Origin: Rubripirellula obstinata
Lineage (GTDB): Bacteria > Planctomycetota > Planctomycetia > Pirellulales > Pirellulaceae
Assembly: GCF_001642955.1 (NCBI RefSeq)
Contig: NZ_LWSK01000013.1
Location: forward strand, 22,542 to 86,541
Direction of reading: 5' to 3'
Length of the DNA: 64,000 nt
The notes beneath the pieces are model-generated. The model did not search any database. It saw only the letters and a list, made by a program, of their open reading frames with translations, and was not told the origin of the DNA. A program made the position numbers and the translations under genes. Every line of letters begins with the position of its first letter. Positions within the stretch are counted from its first letter, which is position 1. Of the stretch, positions 43,613 to 52,955 are shown piece after piece.

Positions 43613-44239
43613 TTAGCGATTGGCTGCTGGTCGGCTTGCGACGTCAGTATTGAATTTATCCAAGTACTGCATCACACCCTTGGTCATGTCGAGCGAATCG
43701 TCGTGATAGACGATGTTCTTCATGACGCCGCGGATGACCGATTCGCCCTTTTCCAGGTCCATGTCTTCGCTGTTGTAACGAAGCACCAAGTTGACCTTGT
43801 AATGCTGCGCCAAGAACTTGACGCCTTCGGCGATACGCTGATAGTTCTCAAAGTAAATTTGAGCTTCCGCATCGGCGAGTTCTTTACGCTTGCGAGCCAT
43901 GTCGAGACGAAGCTTTGATTCAAGGCTTGCGACTTGCTCTTCTTGAGCGGCATACTGTGGCGTGCCGACCTTGAAAGTCTTCAACTGTTCAGCCGAAGTC
44001 TTCAGTTCATCTCGCTTGCCCTTCAATGTCGTTTCGTAAGCCTTCAAGTCGCTTTCGACTTTCGACACTTGCGACTTGATGCCAGCGTGATTCTTGAAAA
44101 TGTATGCCACGTCCACGACCGCAACTCGGTGTCCTGCCGAATCTTGAGCCGATGCACGGGCAGGTGTCATGACCGAACCGGTCAGAGCACAGGTCAACAT
44201 CAGGGCTGTTACAACAGCCGATTGTCCAATCTTTCGCAC
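43613..44239 (-). CDS. Periplasmic chaperone Skp/OmpH family
   Basis: 208 residues from a GTG at 44239, which has AAGGAG eight bases upstream; the TTG further up would precede it with unrelated sequence. Signal peptide (SAVVTALMLTCALTGSVM, cleavage near ASAQ), then the OmpH pattern: VAVVDVAYIFKNHAGIK, a long coiled coil (about 60-140: DLKAYETTLKGKRDELK), and VNLVLRYNS near the end. Skp trimers hold unfolded outer membrane proteins. Its placement before lpxC/lpxA matches outer-membrane biogenesis clusters in other Gram-negatives. Confidence 0.87.
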   Translation of the reverse strand: MRKIGQSAVVTALMLTCALTGSVMTPARASAQDSAGHRVAVVDVAYIFKNHAGIKSQVSKVESDLKAYETTLKGKRDELKTSAEQLKTFKVGTPQYAAQEEQVASLESKLRLDMARKRKELADAEAQIYFENYQRIAEGVKFLAQHYKVNLVLRYNSEDMDLEKGESVIRGVMKNIVYHDDSLDMTKGVMQYLDKFNTDVASRPAANR

Positions 44240-44458
44240 GTCCGCTACTCCTTGCGTGTGTGGTGCGTCTATTCGTTGATGACCCGCAGGCCGATGACGA
44301 TCCGTGCCACCTGCCCTACTGCTTGCCATCAGGTTCTTGATCCGTCGGGATTGTGTCACCACGCTGCCCGGGAAACAAGACGAATATGGTCCCAATAAGA
44401 CCGGTCGCAAAGTTTTTTTTGTTAACGCTTCTTCTTCAGTTCTTCTTCCGGTTCTTAT

Positions 44459-46582
44459 TCAGTCTCGTTCTGCCAGATTCACGGGAATTACAATGACATT
44501 ACCATCGCGGAGGACCCGTATTTCTAGCTTTTCGCCTGGTCTTTTGCCTCTTAGCGATGACAAAACGTCCCCAGATCGCTGGACACGGTCCTTTCCGATC
44601 TGGACCAATTGGTCACCTTCGCGAATCCCCGCGTTGATCGCTGGCCCGCCCGGTTTTAACGCCGAAACAAACACCATCGGGGTTCCCCATTCGTTTTCAG
44701 TATCCGAAAGGGAAACACCCAAAACCGCTGTTTTTTGCCAGCGCATCTTGAACTTCTTTTCCGTTTCGACATACCTGGGCCGATCAGGGCTGATCGCGAT
44801 CAAGCGACATGACTCAGTAACGATATCGGTTATCCGGGTCAGTCCACCAAAATCGATTTTGCCGAAATCATCAGATGGCCGATGATAATCGTTATGCAGC
44901 CCCGTAAAGTAGAACAGTACCGGAACCCCCACCTCATAAAACGATTGATGATCGCTCGGGCCGTATCCGGTCGGCACTTTGAACAGACTAAAAGCCCCGC
45001 CGTTGTCGGCTAAGCTTGCGTTGGCACGTTCCACAATATCGTCCATCGTATTGGCCGAACCAGTTCCGTAGACCGTCAATTCGTTGTCACGCAACCGACC
45101 GACCATGTCCAAGTTGATCATCGCAACGGTGTTTTCCAGCGGAAATCTTGGATTGCGAACGTAGAACTTACTGCCAAGCAGTCCACGTTCTTCGCCCGTA
45201 AATGCAATGAACATCACTCGCCGGTGATCGGTCACGTCAGCCAACTTGGTTTTGATATTGGCCGCCGCCGCCAACATCGCAGCGGTTCCCGAAGCGTTAT
45301 CGTCGGCTCCGTTATGAATCGCGATCGTGCCCGGCGCAAGCGAACCAACGCCGCCCATGCCAACATGATCGTAATGAGCCCCAACGATCACGGTTTCGTC
45401 AGCCAAGTTTCCGCGACCTTCCAAAACGCCGATCACATTGTTGCTGACGCGGCTGGACGGTTCAATCGAAACACTGACGCTGGCCGTAACACCATCCAGA
45501 ATCTGACTTTGCGGTGTGAAGGTCGAATCAATGTCAGATTCAAACTCAACGAGCGTTCGAGCTTGCGTGTTGTTGGCGGTTTGCTGCAGCAGATCGCTGA
45601 TCAGCGTCCGTGAGACTGAAATCGCTGGAATGTTTTTGCCCTTTGCAGGACTGCCCGCGGTCGAGATTTCCATCACGCCGCTTTGTGCCGCCGACCGTTT
45701 GATTTCCATTCCTCCAACGATCGAATCAATCGTCGCGATTTTGTCCAGCAACGCCGCTCGAGTATTAATCGCCTCGGTGGGCAGCGTTTGCAATTGATCG
45801 TTCAAACGTTTCTTTCGCGACAGCTCGCCATCGATGCGGGTCTGAATCTGCTGAACTTCCCGCCGAGTGCTTTCGGCATCGCTGACAAAAATGACCGCCA
45901 CCGCGCCGCGTTTCATCGCTTGCTGCATTTTGGTTGCGAAAAATGCGTGCCGAGTGTGTTTGACGCCATTAAAACGTCCATCGGGATCAGACGCCTGCGG
46001 TTCTTTTCGCAACACGATCACCACATGCCCGCTAACATCGATCCCGGCATAGTCGTCGTATTGAAATTCTGGCGCGGTGATCCCGTAGCCAACGAAGGCC
46101 AACGGTGCTTGGACATCACCAGTCGCCGAGCCAACCGTCATCGGCATCATGTCGCGATCCAAATCAGCGGCGATGATGTTGCTTTTCTGCTGATCGAGTT
46201 CAGCATTGGACGCATCATTGGATGCGAATTCAAACTTCACATAATTCTGCGAAGCCTCACCGGCCTGGACGGCAATCGGAATCGACACCGGTTGGAACGC
46301 TGTACCGTCGATCATGGTGGTGTCCAAACCCACACCACTCATCCGGCCAGAAATATAGTCGGCGGCGACATCGATCGTGTCATCGGCCACACTTCGGCCA
46401 CGCAGTTCTTCGCTGGCCAAATACTGAATGTCGGATCGAAGTGATACTTCGGCGTTCGGAATAAATTGTTCAGACTCACGCTGGATTGACCCCGAATTGA
46501 TGGGGATCTCGCCGCGGGCAACGCCGACTTCAACAACCAACGCAATACAAAAGATCGATGCAAGCTTTATCATGCCCGGCAT
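44459..46582 (-). CDS. Secreted M28 aminopeptidase with PA and PDZ domains
   Basis: 707 residues with a signal peptide. The zinc site of the M28 family is visible: VGAHYDHVGMG, GADDNASGTAA, TGEERGLLGSKFYV, INLDMVGR and HNDYHRPSDD supply the two-metal ligands (about residues 400-580). Before it lies a PA-type domain (about 130-330: LAFVGYGITAPEFQYDDYAG) interrupted by a coiled coil (about 240-290, VQQIQTRIDGELSRKKRL). After it is a PDZ domain (about 620-700, VFVSALKPGGPAINAGIREG). It probably trims N-termini of exported peptides. Start uncertain between 46582 and 46573. Confidence 0.9.
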   Translation of the reverse strand: MPGMIKLASIFCIALVVEVGVARGEIPINSGSIQRESEQFIPNAEVSLRSDIQYLASEELRGRSVADDTIDVAADYISGRMSGVGLDTTMIDGTAFQPVSIPIAVQAGEASQNYVKFEFASNDASNAELDQQKSNIIAADLDRDMMPMTVGSATGDVQAPLAFVGYGITAPEFQYDDYAGIDVSGHVVIVLRKEPQASDPDGRFNGVKHTRHAFFATKMQQAMKRGAVAVIFVSDAESTRREVQQIQTRIDGELSRKKRLNDQLQTLPTEAINTRAALLDKIATIDSIVGGMEIKRSAAQSGVMEISTAGSPAKGKNIPAISVSRTLISDLLQQTANNTQARTLVEFESDIDSTFTPQSQILDGVTASVSVSIEPSSRVSNNVIGVLEGRGNLADETVIVGAHYDHVGMGGVGSLAPGTIAIHNGADDNASGTAAMLAAAANIKTKLADVTDHRRVMFIAFTGEERGLLGSKFYVRNPRFPLENTVAMINLDMVGRLRDNELTVYGTGSANTMDDIVERANASLADNGGAFSLFKVPTGYGPSDHQSFYEVGVPVLFYFTGLHNDYHRPSDDFGKIDFGGLTRITDIVTESCRLIAISPDRPRYVETEKKFKMRWQKTAVLGVSLSDTENEWGTPMVFVSALKPGGPAINAGIREGDQLVQIGKDRVQRSGDVLSSLRGKRPGEKLEIRVLRDGNVIVIPVNLAERD

Positions 46583-46668
46583 TCTAGATCGATTGCCAAG
46601 CTTTGAGCAGGGCAGTCTTGGCAACTACAGTGTTTGGGGCGCAGGCACGCTAATCGGTACACGGTTTT

Positions 46669-46745
46669 GTAGGCCGTAGCGAGCTTCCAGAAGGTGACGG
46701 CATTGGTCGTATTGCCGTAACTCGCTGAGGCTCGCTACGGCCTAC
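46669..46745. repeat. Family A hairpin, one arm partly degenerate
   Basis: The right arm is intact (GCCGTAACTCGCTGAGGCTC..GGCCTAC); the left arm has lost about nine paired positions in the middle. It lies between the divergent peptidase and polyphosphate genes. Confidence 0.88.
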
Positions 46746-46873
46746 TTTAGGGACTTCAGCCGATTAGCTTGCCTGCGCCGCAGTGTCTAACGGCTGATTT
46801 TCCAACCACTTCTGTGCATCGAGGGTGCGTCTATAGTGGTGGACTGCCAAACGTCGCACCCACGAGACATTCA

Positions 46874-48412
46874 ATGAAACTGGCCGACTTTGTTCACTCG
46901 AACAAACTAAAGAAACGTGAATTTAACGCCCGACTGCCTGCCTTGCGAGCGGAATTGTTGGAGGCTCAGAACTCGCTTCGCAAAGCTGATTTCCCTGTCA
47001 TCCTGCTGTTCGCCGGCGTCGATGGAGCGGGGAAAAGCGAAGTGGTTAATCTGCTAAACGAGTGGATGGACCCGCGGTGGTTGATCAACCGTGCCTATGG
47101 CCGGCCGACGGATTCGGATTCAGAAACCCAGCGTCCGGCGTTTCGTAAGTACTGGCACGACGTCCCGCCTCGCGGACGCATCGGACTGTTTTTGAGCGCA
47201 TGGTATTCAAAGGTGCTGCTTGGCAGTGTGGCACAGCGGGTTCAGCCTGACGACTTTCAAAATCATGTTCAAGAAATCAGACGCTTCGAGAGAATGCATG
47301 CGAATGACGGCGCTTTGATCCTGAAGTTCTGGATGCACCTGGACAAACGACATCAGCGAAAACAACTCGAACGGCTCGAAGCGAATCCGGCGACGTCTTG
47401 GCGGGTCACGCATTCGGACTGGGCGCATTGGGCGATGTACAATCGTTTCGTCCAAGCCGGCGACCAAATCATCGAAGCAACCGACACCAAACTGGCACCC
47501 TGGCGAGTCATCGACGGTGCCGACCACCGTTACCGTTCGATCACAATCGCCGAACATCTTCTCGAAGCAATCAAAAATCGATTGGCCGAATCGAAGACTA
47601 AGTCCAAACCGCAGACAACTTCGCCGCAAACATCAACAACCAAATCGCCGGTTCCGGCAAAGCCTGCACCAGCAAAGAAAGAGTTCAAACCCAGCCACGT
47701 CAACTGGTTGTCCGGCGTTGACCTGAAACAGACGTTGGCGAAGAAAGATTATCGACTTCGGCTGGCTCAGTCCCAAGGTGAACTCAATCGATTGTTTCGC
47801 CAAGCCAAACAGCAACGCGTTTCCAGCATGCTTGCGTTCGAGGGTTGGGACGCCGCTGGCAAAGGCGGATCGATTCGCCGCATCCTGCAAGCACTCGATC
47901 CGCGTAATTATCAAGTCGTCCCGACCGCTGCGCCGACTGCCGAAGAACTCGCCCATCATTACCTCTGGCGATTCTGGCGACACTTGCCCACCGGCGGCGA
48001 CATCACGATTTTTGACCGATCTTGGTACGGGCGTGTGCTGGTCGAACGAGTCGAGGGGTTTGCCAGACCGGACGAATGGCAACGTGCTTACAAAGAGATC
48101 AACGAATTTGAACAGCAGCTTGTCGAAAGCGGCATCATGGTTTGCAAGTATTGGTTGCACATCACGAAAGACGAACAGTTGCGAAGATTCGAGGAACGCC
48201 AAACGACGCCTCACAAACGATGGAAGTTGACGGACGAAGATTGGCGGAACCGCGAAAAATGGGACGAGTACGAATCAGCGGTCAATGACATGATTCAATT
48301 GACCAATACTCCGCAAGCGCCCTGGGTGATCGTGCCCGCAAACGACAAGTACACCGCACGAATTCACGTTCTGGACGCCGTGTGCGATCAGTTAAGAAAT
48401 TTCTTGATGTAG
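46874..48412 (+). CDS. pap: Polyphosphate:AMP phosphotransferase, tandem PPK2 domains
   Basis: 512 residues with two PPK2 domains joined by a Lys/Pro/Ser/Thr-rich linker (about 240-275). Domain 1 (about 10-235) has FAGVDGAGKSEVVN and FLSAWYSKVLL; domain 2 (about 280-510) has FEGWDAAGKGGSIRRI and FDRSWYGRVLVERV, the intact Walker A and B-like motifs. In class II PPK2 enzymes the C-terminal domain is the active one; domain 1 here lacks the DRSWY Asp. It makes ADP from AMP and polyphosphate. The stop codon TAG is formed by the first bases of the adjoining family A hairpin. Confidence 0.9.
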   Translation: MKLADFVHSNKLKKREFNARLPALRAELLEAQNSLRKADFPVILLFAGVDGAGKSEVVNLLNEWMDPRWLINRAYGRPTDSDSETQRPAFRKYWHDVPPRGRIGLFLSAWYSKVLLGSVAQRVQPDDFQNHVQEIRRFERMHANDGALILKFWMHLDKRHQRKQLERLEANPATSWRVTHSDWAHWAMYNRFVQAGDQIIEATDTKLAPWRVIDGADHRYRSITIAEHLLEAIKNRLAESKTKSKPQTTSPQTSTTKSPVPAKPAPAKKEFKPSHVNWLSGVDLKQTLAKKDYRLRLAQSQGELNRLFRQAKQQRVSSMLAFEGWDAAGKGGSIRRILQALDPRNYQVVPTAAPTAEELAHHYLWRFWRHLPTGGDITIFDRSWYGRVLVERVEGFARPDEWQRAYKEINEFEQQLVESGIMVCKYWLHITKDEQLRRFEERQTTPHKRWKLTDEDWRNREKWDEYESAVNDMIQLTNTPQAPWVIVPANDKYTARIHVLDAVCDQLRNFLM

Positions 48413-48487
48413 GCCGTAGCGAGCCTAAAGCGAGTTACGGCATTTTGCGGTATTGCCGTAACTCGCTTTAGGCTCGCTACGGCCTAC
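48409..48487. repeat. Family A hairpin at the pap 3' end
   Basis: Perfect 34-bp arms (GTAGGCCGTAGCGAGCCTAA and its complement) around a short loop. The element supplies the pap stop codon (48410-48412) and stands between two converging genes, where it could act as a terminator for both. Confidence 0.93.
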
Positions 48488-48502
48488 TATTAATCACGAA
48501 AG

Positions 48503-49681
48503 TTACTTTGTTTTTCGGTTGATCCAATCGTGGCTTGTTGCTCGGTACACCGCTTTTTCACCGATCGCGTCTCGCAAACCATCGACGACCTTGTCCACGT
48601 CTCGCTGGTTTGATTCATTTTCAGCCATATCGAACAACGACATTTGCGTCGGTGCATCTCGGTCGGTTAGCGAGCCCAACGAAACACCGATCAATCGCAC
48701 GGGACGAGGTTGCTGCTGTCTCATTTTTTCCAGCAACTCGATTGCCGCTCGAAAAATTTCATCCGTCGAATCGGTGGTACGCGGCAACGTGACGCTGCGG
48801 GCGAACGTGCGGAAGTCATCACGGCGATACTTGATCGAAACGCACCTGCAATGACGGCCGCCTGACCGCAACCGACCCGCGACCGCCTCGGTCAGGTAGC
48901 TGACAACGGCTCGGATCATTTCTGGATCGGTTAGGTCTTCGTGGAAAGTTCTTTCGTGACCAATCTGTTTCGCCGTTCGATCAGGAATCACCGCCCGAGC
49001 ATCGATCCCATTGGATAGCTTCCAAAGATGTTCGCCCCAACTTCCAAAGGATTGATGGAGCTCTTCGCACGAACGGGCCCGTAAATCTGCAATTTTGAAA
49101 ATCCCCTTGCGATGCAGCTTGTCTTTCCCGACTCGCCCAACGCCCCACAACTTCGTGACCGGCAACGGATCCAAAAACGCTTGCACGCCAGCAGAGGAGA
49201 CCTCAACAAATCCATCGGGCTTTTGCAGATCACTGGCAATTTTGGCAACAAATTTCAGCGGTGCGATGCCGACTGATGCGGTCAGGTCCAGTTCGTCGCG
49301 GATCGCTGATTTGATGGCTCGCCCGATTTTTTCAGCAGTACCAAACAGCCGCAGCGTTCCTGAAACATCCAGGAACGCTTCGTCCAACGACAAAGGTTGC
49401 ACCAGCGGCGTGTAGCGACAAAAAATCTCGCGGACTTGCCGTCCGACGGCCGCGTAGTGATCGATGCGGCCGCGAACAAAAACGGCGTCGGGACACAGTT
49501 CGGCCGCGCGTCGTCCAGGCATGGCACTGTGGATTCCAAACCGTCGGGCTTCGTAACTGGCCGCGGCAACGACACCACGTGCCGACGATCCGCCGACAAC
49601 GACTGGCAAACCACGAAGCTCCGGCCGATCGCGTTGCTCAATCGCCGCGTAAAACGCGTCCATGTCAATGTGCAGGATCAT
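48503..49681 (-). CDS. dinB: DNA polymerase IV (Y-family)
   Basis: 392 residues. The catalytic acids lie in ILHIDMDAFYAAIEQRD and LSLDEAFLDVSGT; SARGVVAAASYEARRFGIHS is the fingers motif; helix-hairpin-helix thumb at about 175-235 (TKLWGVGRVGKDKLHRKGI); little finger to about residue 350. Error-prone polymerase for lesion bypass. C-terminal 40 residues include TQMSLFDMAE, a plausible clamp-binding motif (QxSLF). No LexA-like site was seen upstream. Confidence 0.95.
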   Translation of the reverse strand: MILHIDMDAFYAAIEQRDRPELRGLPVVVGGSSARGVVAAASYEARRFGIHSAMPGRRAAELCPDAVFVRGRIDHYAAVGRQVREIFCRYTPLVQPLSLDEAFLDVSGTLRLFGTAEKIGRAIKSAIRDELDLTASVGIAPLKFVAKIASDLQKPDGFVEVSSAGVQAFLDPLPVTKLWGVGRVGKDKLHRKGIFKIADLRARSCEELHQSFGSWGEHLWKLSNGIDARAVIPDRTAKQIGHERTFHEDLTDPEMIRAVVSYLTEAVAGRLRSGGRHCRCVSIKYRRDDFRTFARSVTLPRTTDSTDEIFRAAIELLEKMRQQQPRPVRLIGVSLGSLTDRDAPTQMSLFDMAENESNQRDVDKVVDGLRDAIGEKAVYRATSHDWINRKTK

Positions 49682-49732
49682 TTGATTTGCGTTGAACTGT
49701 AATGATTTACGCCGATGATTTACGCCGATGAT

Positions 49733-50407
49733 TTACGCAGTCAACAAATCGACCATCGCTTCGGTATCGGACAGATCATCGACGACGGCGTGCGGACGAT
49801 GCTTTGACAACGATTGCTGATCCTCGCTGCCGGTCGCGACGGCAACCACTTTGGCACCGATGGCGTGTCCGCACAAAACATCAGCCGATGTGTCGCCAAT
49901 GACCACTAGATCGTCGGTCGCACCGTCACCATAGATTTGGACCAGGTCGGATGCGGCGCGGCGGGCCAGGTCATCGCGATGGGCATCGTGATCGCCGCCG
50001 AACACATTCAAAAAATGGGACGCCAAGCCAAAATGATTCAGTTTCACGTTCGCGGTGCTGATCAGGTTGCCGGTCATCACGCAACATCGAACGTGCGTTC
50101 GCTGAGCCATCTTTGCCAGCAAAGGAGTGACGCCGGGCAGCAAATACCCGCCAAAATCGGCCAGGACTCGCGGCAGTTGATCCACGTAGCGTTTTTCCAG
50201 CCTAAGTTGATTTTCCGGGGTCGTCGGCAGCGAGTTCTTTTCGAGCAATTCGACCAGGATTGACCGGTCGGTTCGTCCAGAAAAGTCCAGATCGACGCGG
50301 CTGTCGGTTAAGCCGAATTCTTCCTCGATCGCCTGTTTCAATGCACCGCTGCCGCTGTTGTTGGTAAGAAGCAGCGTGCCGTCGATGTCAAAAAGCAGAG
50401 TTCTCAT
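49733..50407 (-). CDS. HAD-family phosphatase (phosphoglycolate-phosphatase-like)
   Basis: 224 residues. HAD motif I (LLFDIDGTLLLTN; nucleophile Asp near residue 7), cap domain about 20-90, motif II (CVMTGN), motif III Lys-less region near 150, and motif IV VIGDTSADVLCGHAIGAKVV. Matches the Gph/PhnX-like subfamily acting on small phosphates. A 13-bp unit TGATTTACGCCGA is repeated near 49703-49740, just past the stop on the complementary strand. Confidence 0.87.
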   Translation of the reverse strand: MRTLLFDIDGTLLLTNNSGSGALKQAIEEEFGLTDSRVDLDFSGRTDRSILVELLEKNSLPTTPENQLRLEKRYVDQLPRVLADFGGYLLPGVTPLLAKMAQRTHVRCCVMTGNLISTANVKLNHFGLASHFLNVFGGDHDAHRDDLARRAASDLVQIYGDGATDDLVVIGDTSADVLCGHAIGAKVVAVATGSEDQQSLSKHRPHAVVDDLSDTEAMVDLLTA

Positions 50408-50829
50408 GCCAGAATCGTAGCAATACGGCTACTGGGATCGGAAGGGTATGTACACCAAGGACGCTTCCGTAGGCCGTAGCGAGCCCCAGCGAGTTACGGC
50501 ATTTGGCGTGCGTTGCCGTAACTCGCTGGGGCTCGCTACGGCCTACTTTGTTACGGCATTTGCGCATTGCCGTAACTCGCTGGGGCTCGCTACGGCCTAC
50601 TTTTAGGAACCGGCTCGAAATGGCTTCCTGATTTCTCAACCCGAACGCGTGGGCGAGGGATTTGGGGAATCGAATCCTATGAAGTTGTTTTGGGACAATT
50701 CCTTCGGCGTTCAGCCGATTAGCGTGTCTGCCACCTAGCCCATCAATTCTTTCAAAATTGCGCTAGATCGCGGGCGGGGGTGTTCGGTACAAGCACGGTT
50801 ACCGCACCCCAGGCAGACAACGAGACATT
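50408..50829. other. Intergenic region with family A repeats
   Basis: 422 bp between divergent genes. Apart from the hairpins at 50469-50600 no gene is supported. The 200 bp before 50830 presumably contain the ABC exporter promoter. Confidence 0.5.
50469..50600. repeat. Family A hairpin plus an extra half-unit
   Basis: A complete hairpin (50469-50546; arms GTAGGCCGTAGCGAGCCCC and complement) followed by TTACGGCATTTGCGCATTGC and another right arm ending at 50600: an array in its early stage, as in the longer one at 54692. Confidence 0.92.
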
Positions 50830-52833
50830 ATGAAAAACTTTCGACGCGTATTGATCATCGCCGCTCAGCGACGGTTGGCACTGTTCGGTATTCTGCTGAC
50901 CTCGTTGGTCGTTTCGCTTCTGTGGGCGGCAAATTTCGGGATTCTGTACCCGGTGGTGGAAGTCGTTTTCAACGAAGATCACGATTCGCTGGCCGACTAT
51001 GCGCACGCCAAAATCACCGAAGCGGACGAGAAAACCGTCGCGTTGGATTTGCAAATCGGCGAACTGAAACAGCAAATATCAGTCGCGGACGAATCCAAGA
51101 AAGCATCCCTACAATTCTCACTGGACGCAAAGCAGCAAGAACAACAACTGATCGCGAAATCAGTTTCGTTTCTGACAAAAGCGCAACCCTACATCGAAAA
51201 ATACACACCCGGTGGAGCCTACGACACACTGTTGCTGATCATCGGGTTCCTGGTGGTGGCGACGGCGGTGAAGTTGGTGGCACTGGGCAGCAATTTGATG
51301 TTGGTCCAATACGTGACCGAGCGGACGTCGTTGGATCTTCGCAATTTGTTCTTCCGAAAAGCCCTTCACTTGGACTTGGAACTGTTCGGCGAAAACGGCT
51401 CGGCCGATCTGACCAGTCGCCTTACCAACGATGTCGGAAACGTTTGCGGCGGCGTCAATGTCTTGATGGGGCGTCTGATTCGCGAACCGCTAAAGATGAT
51501 CACTTGCTTGGTCGGTGCCGCTTACATTTGTCCGCGTTTGTTGTTGTTGGTGATGGTGGTCACGCCAATCGTCGGGCTGATCATGCACCATATCAGTCGA
51601 GCGATTCGACGTGCGTCGCGGCGAATGATGGAAGAAATGAGTCAGGTCTATGGACTGCTGAACAATTCATTCGCTGGGATTCGTGTCGTCAAGGCTTTTA
51701 ATACTCAAGGCATCGAACGAGCCAAGTTCAAGCAAGGAACCCAGGCATACTTTCGCCGATCGATGAAAATGGGGCTGTACAACATGCTGGCTCGCAGCAC
51801 CAGCGAAATGCTGGGCATCATCACGGTCAGCATGGCCATTTTGGCTGGCGGATACTTGGCGATGAACGGCGACACGCATCTGTTCGGACTCCGCATGTCT
51901 GACCAGCCACTTGGTGCAGCCGAAGTGCTGACGTTTTTTGCGTTGCTTATCGGTGCATCGGATCCAGCGAAAAAACTGACGGATGTTTGGAGCGGATTGC
52001 AGCGTGGGATTGCGGCGTCGGACCGAGTGTTTGCGATCATTGATCGAAAGAGTCGCGTTATCGAACCAGAAACTTCGTCGTTCCTCGCTCGTCCTCATTC
52101 ACGAATCACGTTCCAGGACGTTGCCTACACGTACCCGTCCGGGCCGCGAGTTTTGCAAGGCATTGATTTGTCGATCCGTCATGGTGAAACGGTCGCGGTC
52201 GTCGGCCCCAACGGTTGCGGCAAGAGTACGTTGATTAGCTTGCTATGCCGATTTGATGATCCCGAATCGGGAAAAATTCTATTGGACGACGTTTCGGTTG
52301 ACCAATTGCGAGCACGTGAACTCAGAAAGCGGATCGCACTGGTGACTCAGCGAACCGTGTTGTTCGACGACACGATCGAAGAAAACATTCGTTACGGAAC
52401 GCCAGGTGCCGATGATCACGCGGTGGTTCGAGCCGCCAAGTTGGCGTTCGCGGACGAATTCATTCGTCACAAGACACCGGACGGATACAAAACGATGTTG
52501 GGCGGTAAGGGCATGCGATTGTCGGGTGGACAGATGCAACGAATCGCTCTCGCACGCGCCTTCCTGCGTGATCCCGACATCTTGATTCTCGACGAAGCGA
52601 CCAGTCAAATCGACTTGGAAAGCGAACAGTTAATTCATCAGGCACTCGCAAAGTTCCTGGTCGATCGCACCGGCATCATGATCACTCACCGACCTACTAG
52701 CCTGGCGATGGCCGATCGAATTGTGGTCGTCGAAGGCGGCCAAGTCGTTGACGAAGGCGTCCACGCCAAGCTGATCAACCGAAACCGTTTCTACCAGAGT
52801 CTCTGTGGCTCAGATTTTAAAAGAGCAGCGTGA
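50830..52833 (+). CDS. ABC exporter, fused membrane and ATPase domains (MsbA-like)
   Basis: 667 residues. Membrane domain about 10-340 with six helices (first: LFGILLTSLVVSLLWAANFG; then LLLIIGFLVVATAVKL). Between helix 1 and 2 lies an extra periplasmic segment of about 90 residues that is mostly coiled coil (ISVADESKKASLQFSLDAKQ), not found in MsbA. ATPase domain: VGPNGCGKST Walker A, LVTQRTVLFDD Q-loop, LSGGQMQRIALA signature, DPDILILDEATSQID Walker B, ITHRPTS switch. Probably exports a lipid or hydrophobic compound; the neighbouring acyltransferase could make one. Confidence 0.9.
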   Translation: MKNFRRVLIIAAQRRLALFGILLTSLVVSLLWAANFGILYPVVEVVFNEDHDSLADYAHAKITEADEKTVALDLQIGELKQQISVADESKKASLQFSLDAKQQEQQLIAKSVSFLTKAQPYIEKYTPGGAYDTLLLIIGFLVVATAVKLVALGSNLMLVQYVTERTSLDLRNLFFRKALHLDLELFGENGSADLTSRLTNDVGNVCGGVNVLMGRLIREPLKMITCLVGAAYICPRLLLLVMVVTPIVGLIMHHISRAIRRASRRMMEEMSQVYGLLNNSFAGIRVVKAFNTQGIERAKFKQGTQAYFRRSMKMGLYNMLARSTSEMLGIITVSMAILAGGYLAMNGDTHLFGLRMSDQPLGAAEVLTFFALLIGASDPAKKLTDVWSGLQRGIAASDRVFAIIDRKSRVIEPETSSFLARPHSRITFQDVAYTYPSGPRVLQGIDLSIRHGETVAVVGPNGCGKSTLISLLCRFDDPESGKILLDDVSVDQLRARELRKRIALVTQRTVLFDDTIEENIRYGTPGADDHAVVRAAKLAFADEFIRHKTPDGYKTMLGGKGMRLSGGQMQRIALARAFLRDPDILILDEATSQIDLESEQLIHQALAKFLVDRTGIMITHRPTSLAMADRIVVVEGGQVVDEGVHAKLINRNRFYQSLCGSDFKRAA

Positions 52834-52835
52834 GA

Positions 52836-52948
52836 GTTAGGAATAAGGTGTTAGGAATTAGGTTTTAGGCGTTAGGTGTTAGGTGTTAGGAACGCATCAC
52901 TCAGCTTTCCTAACACCTAACGCCTAAAACCTAACGCCTAACGCCTAC
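52836..52948. repeat. GTTAGG-rich hairpin between convergent genes
   Basis: A short-word array built of TTAGGTG/TTAGGCG/TTAGGTT units (52836-52891) is followed by the same words in reverse complement (52906-52948), so the two halves pair. The element separates the convergent exporter and acyltransferase genes. Confidence 0.88.
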
Positions 52949-52955
52949 TTCAACC

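Noticed and set aside
52836..52948. Telomere-like TTAGG repeat marking a replicon end
   Set aside because: It is internal, only about 110 bp, inverted on itself and lies between two intact genes.
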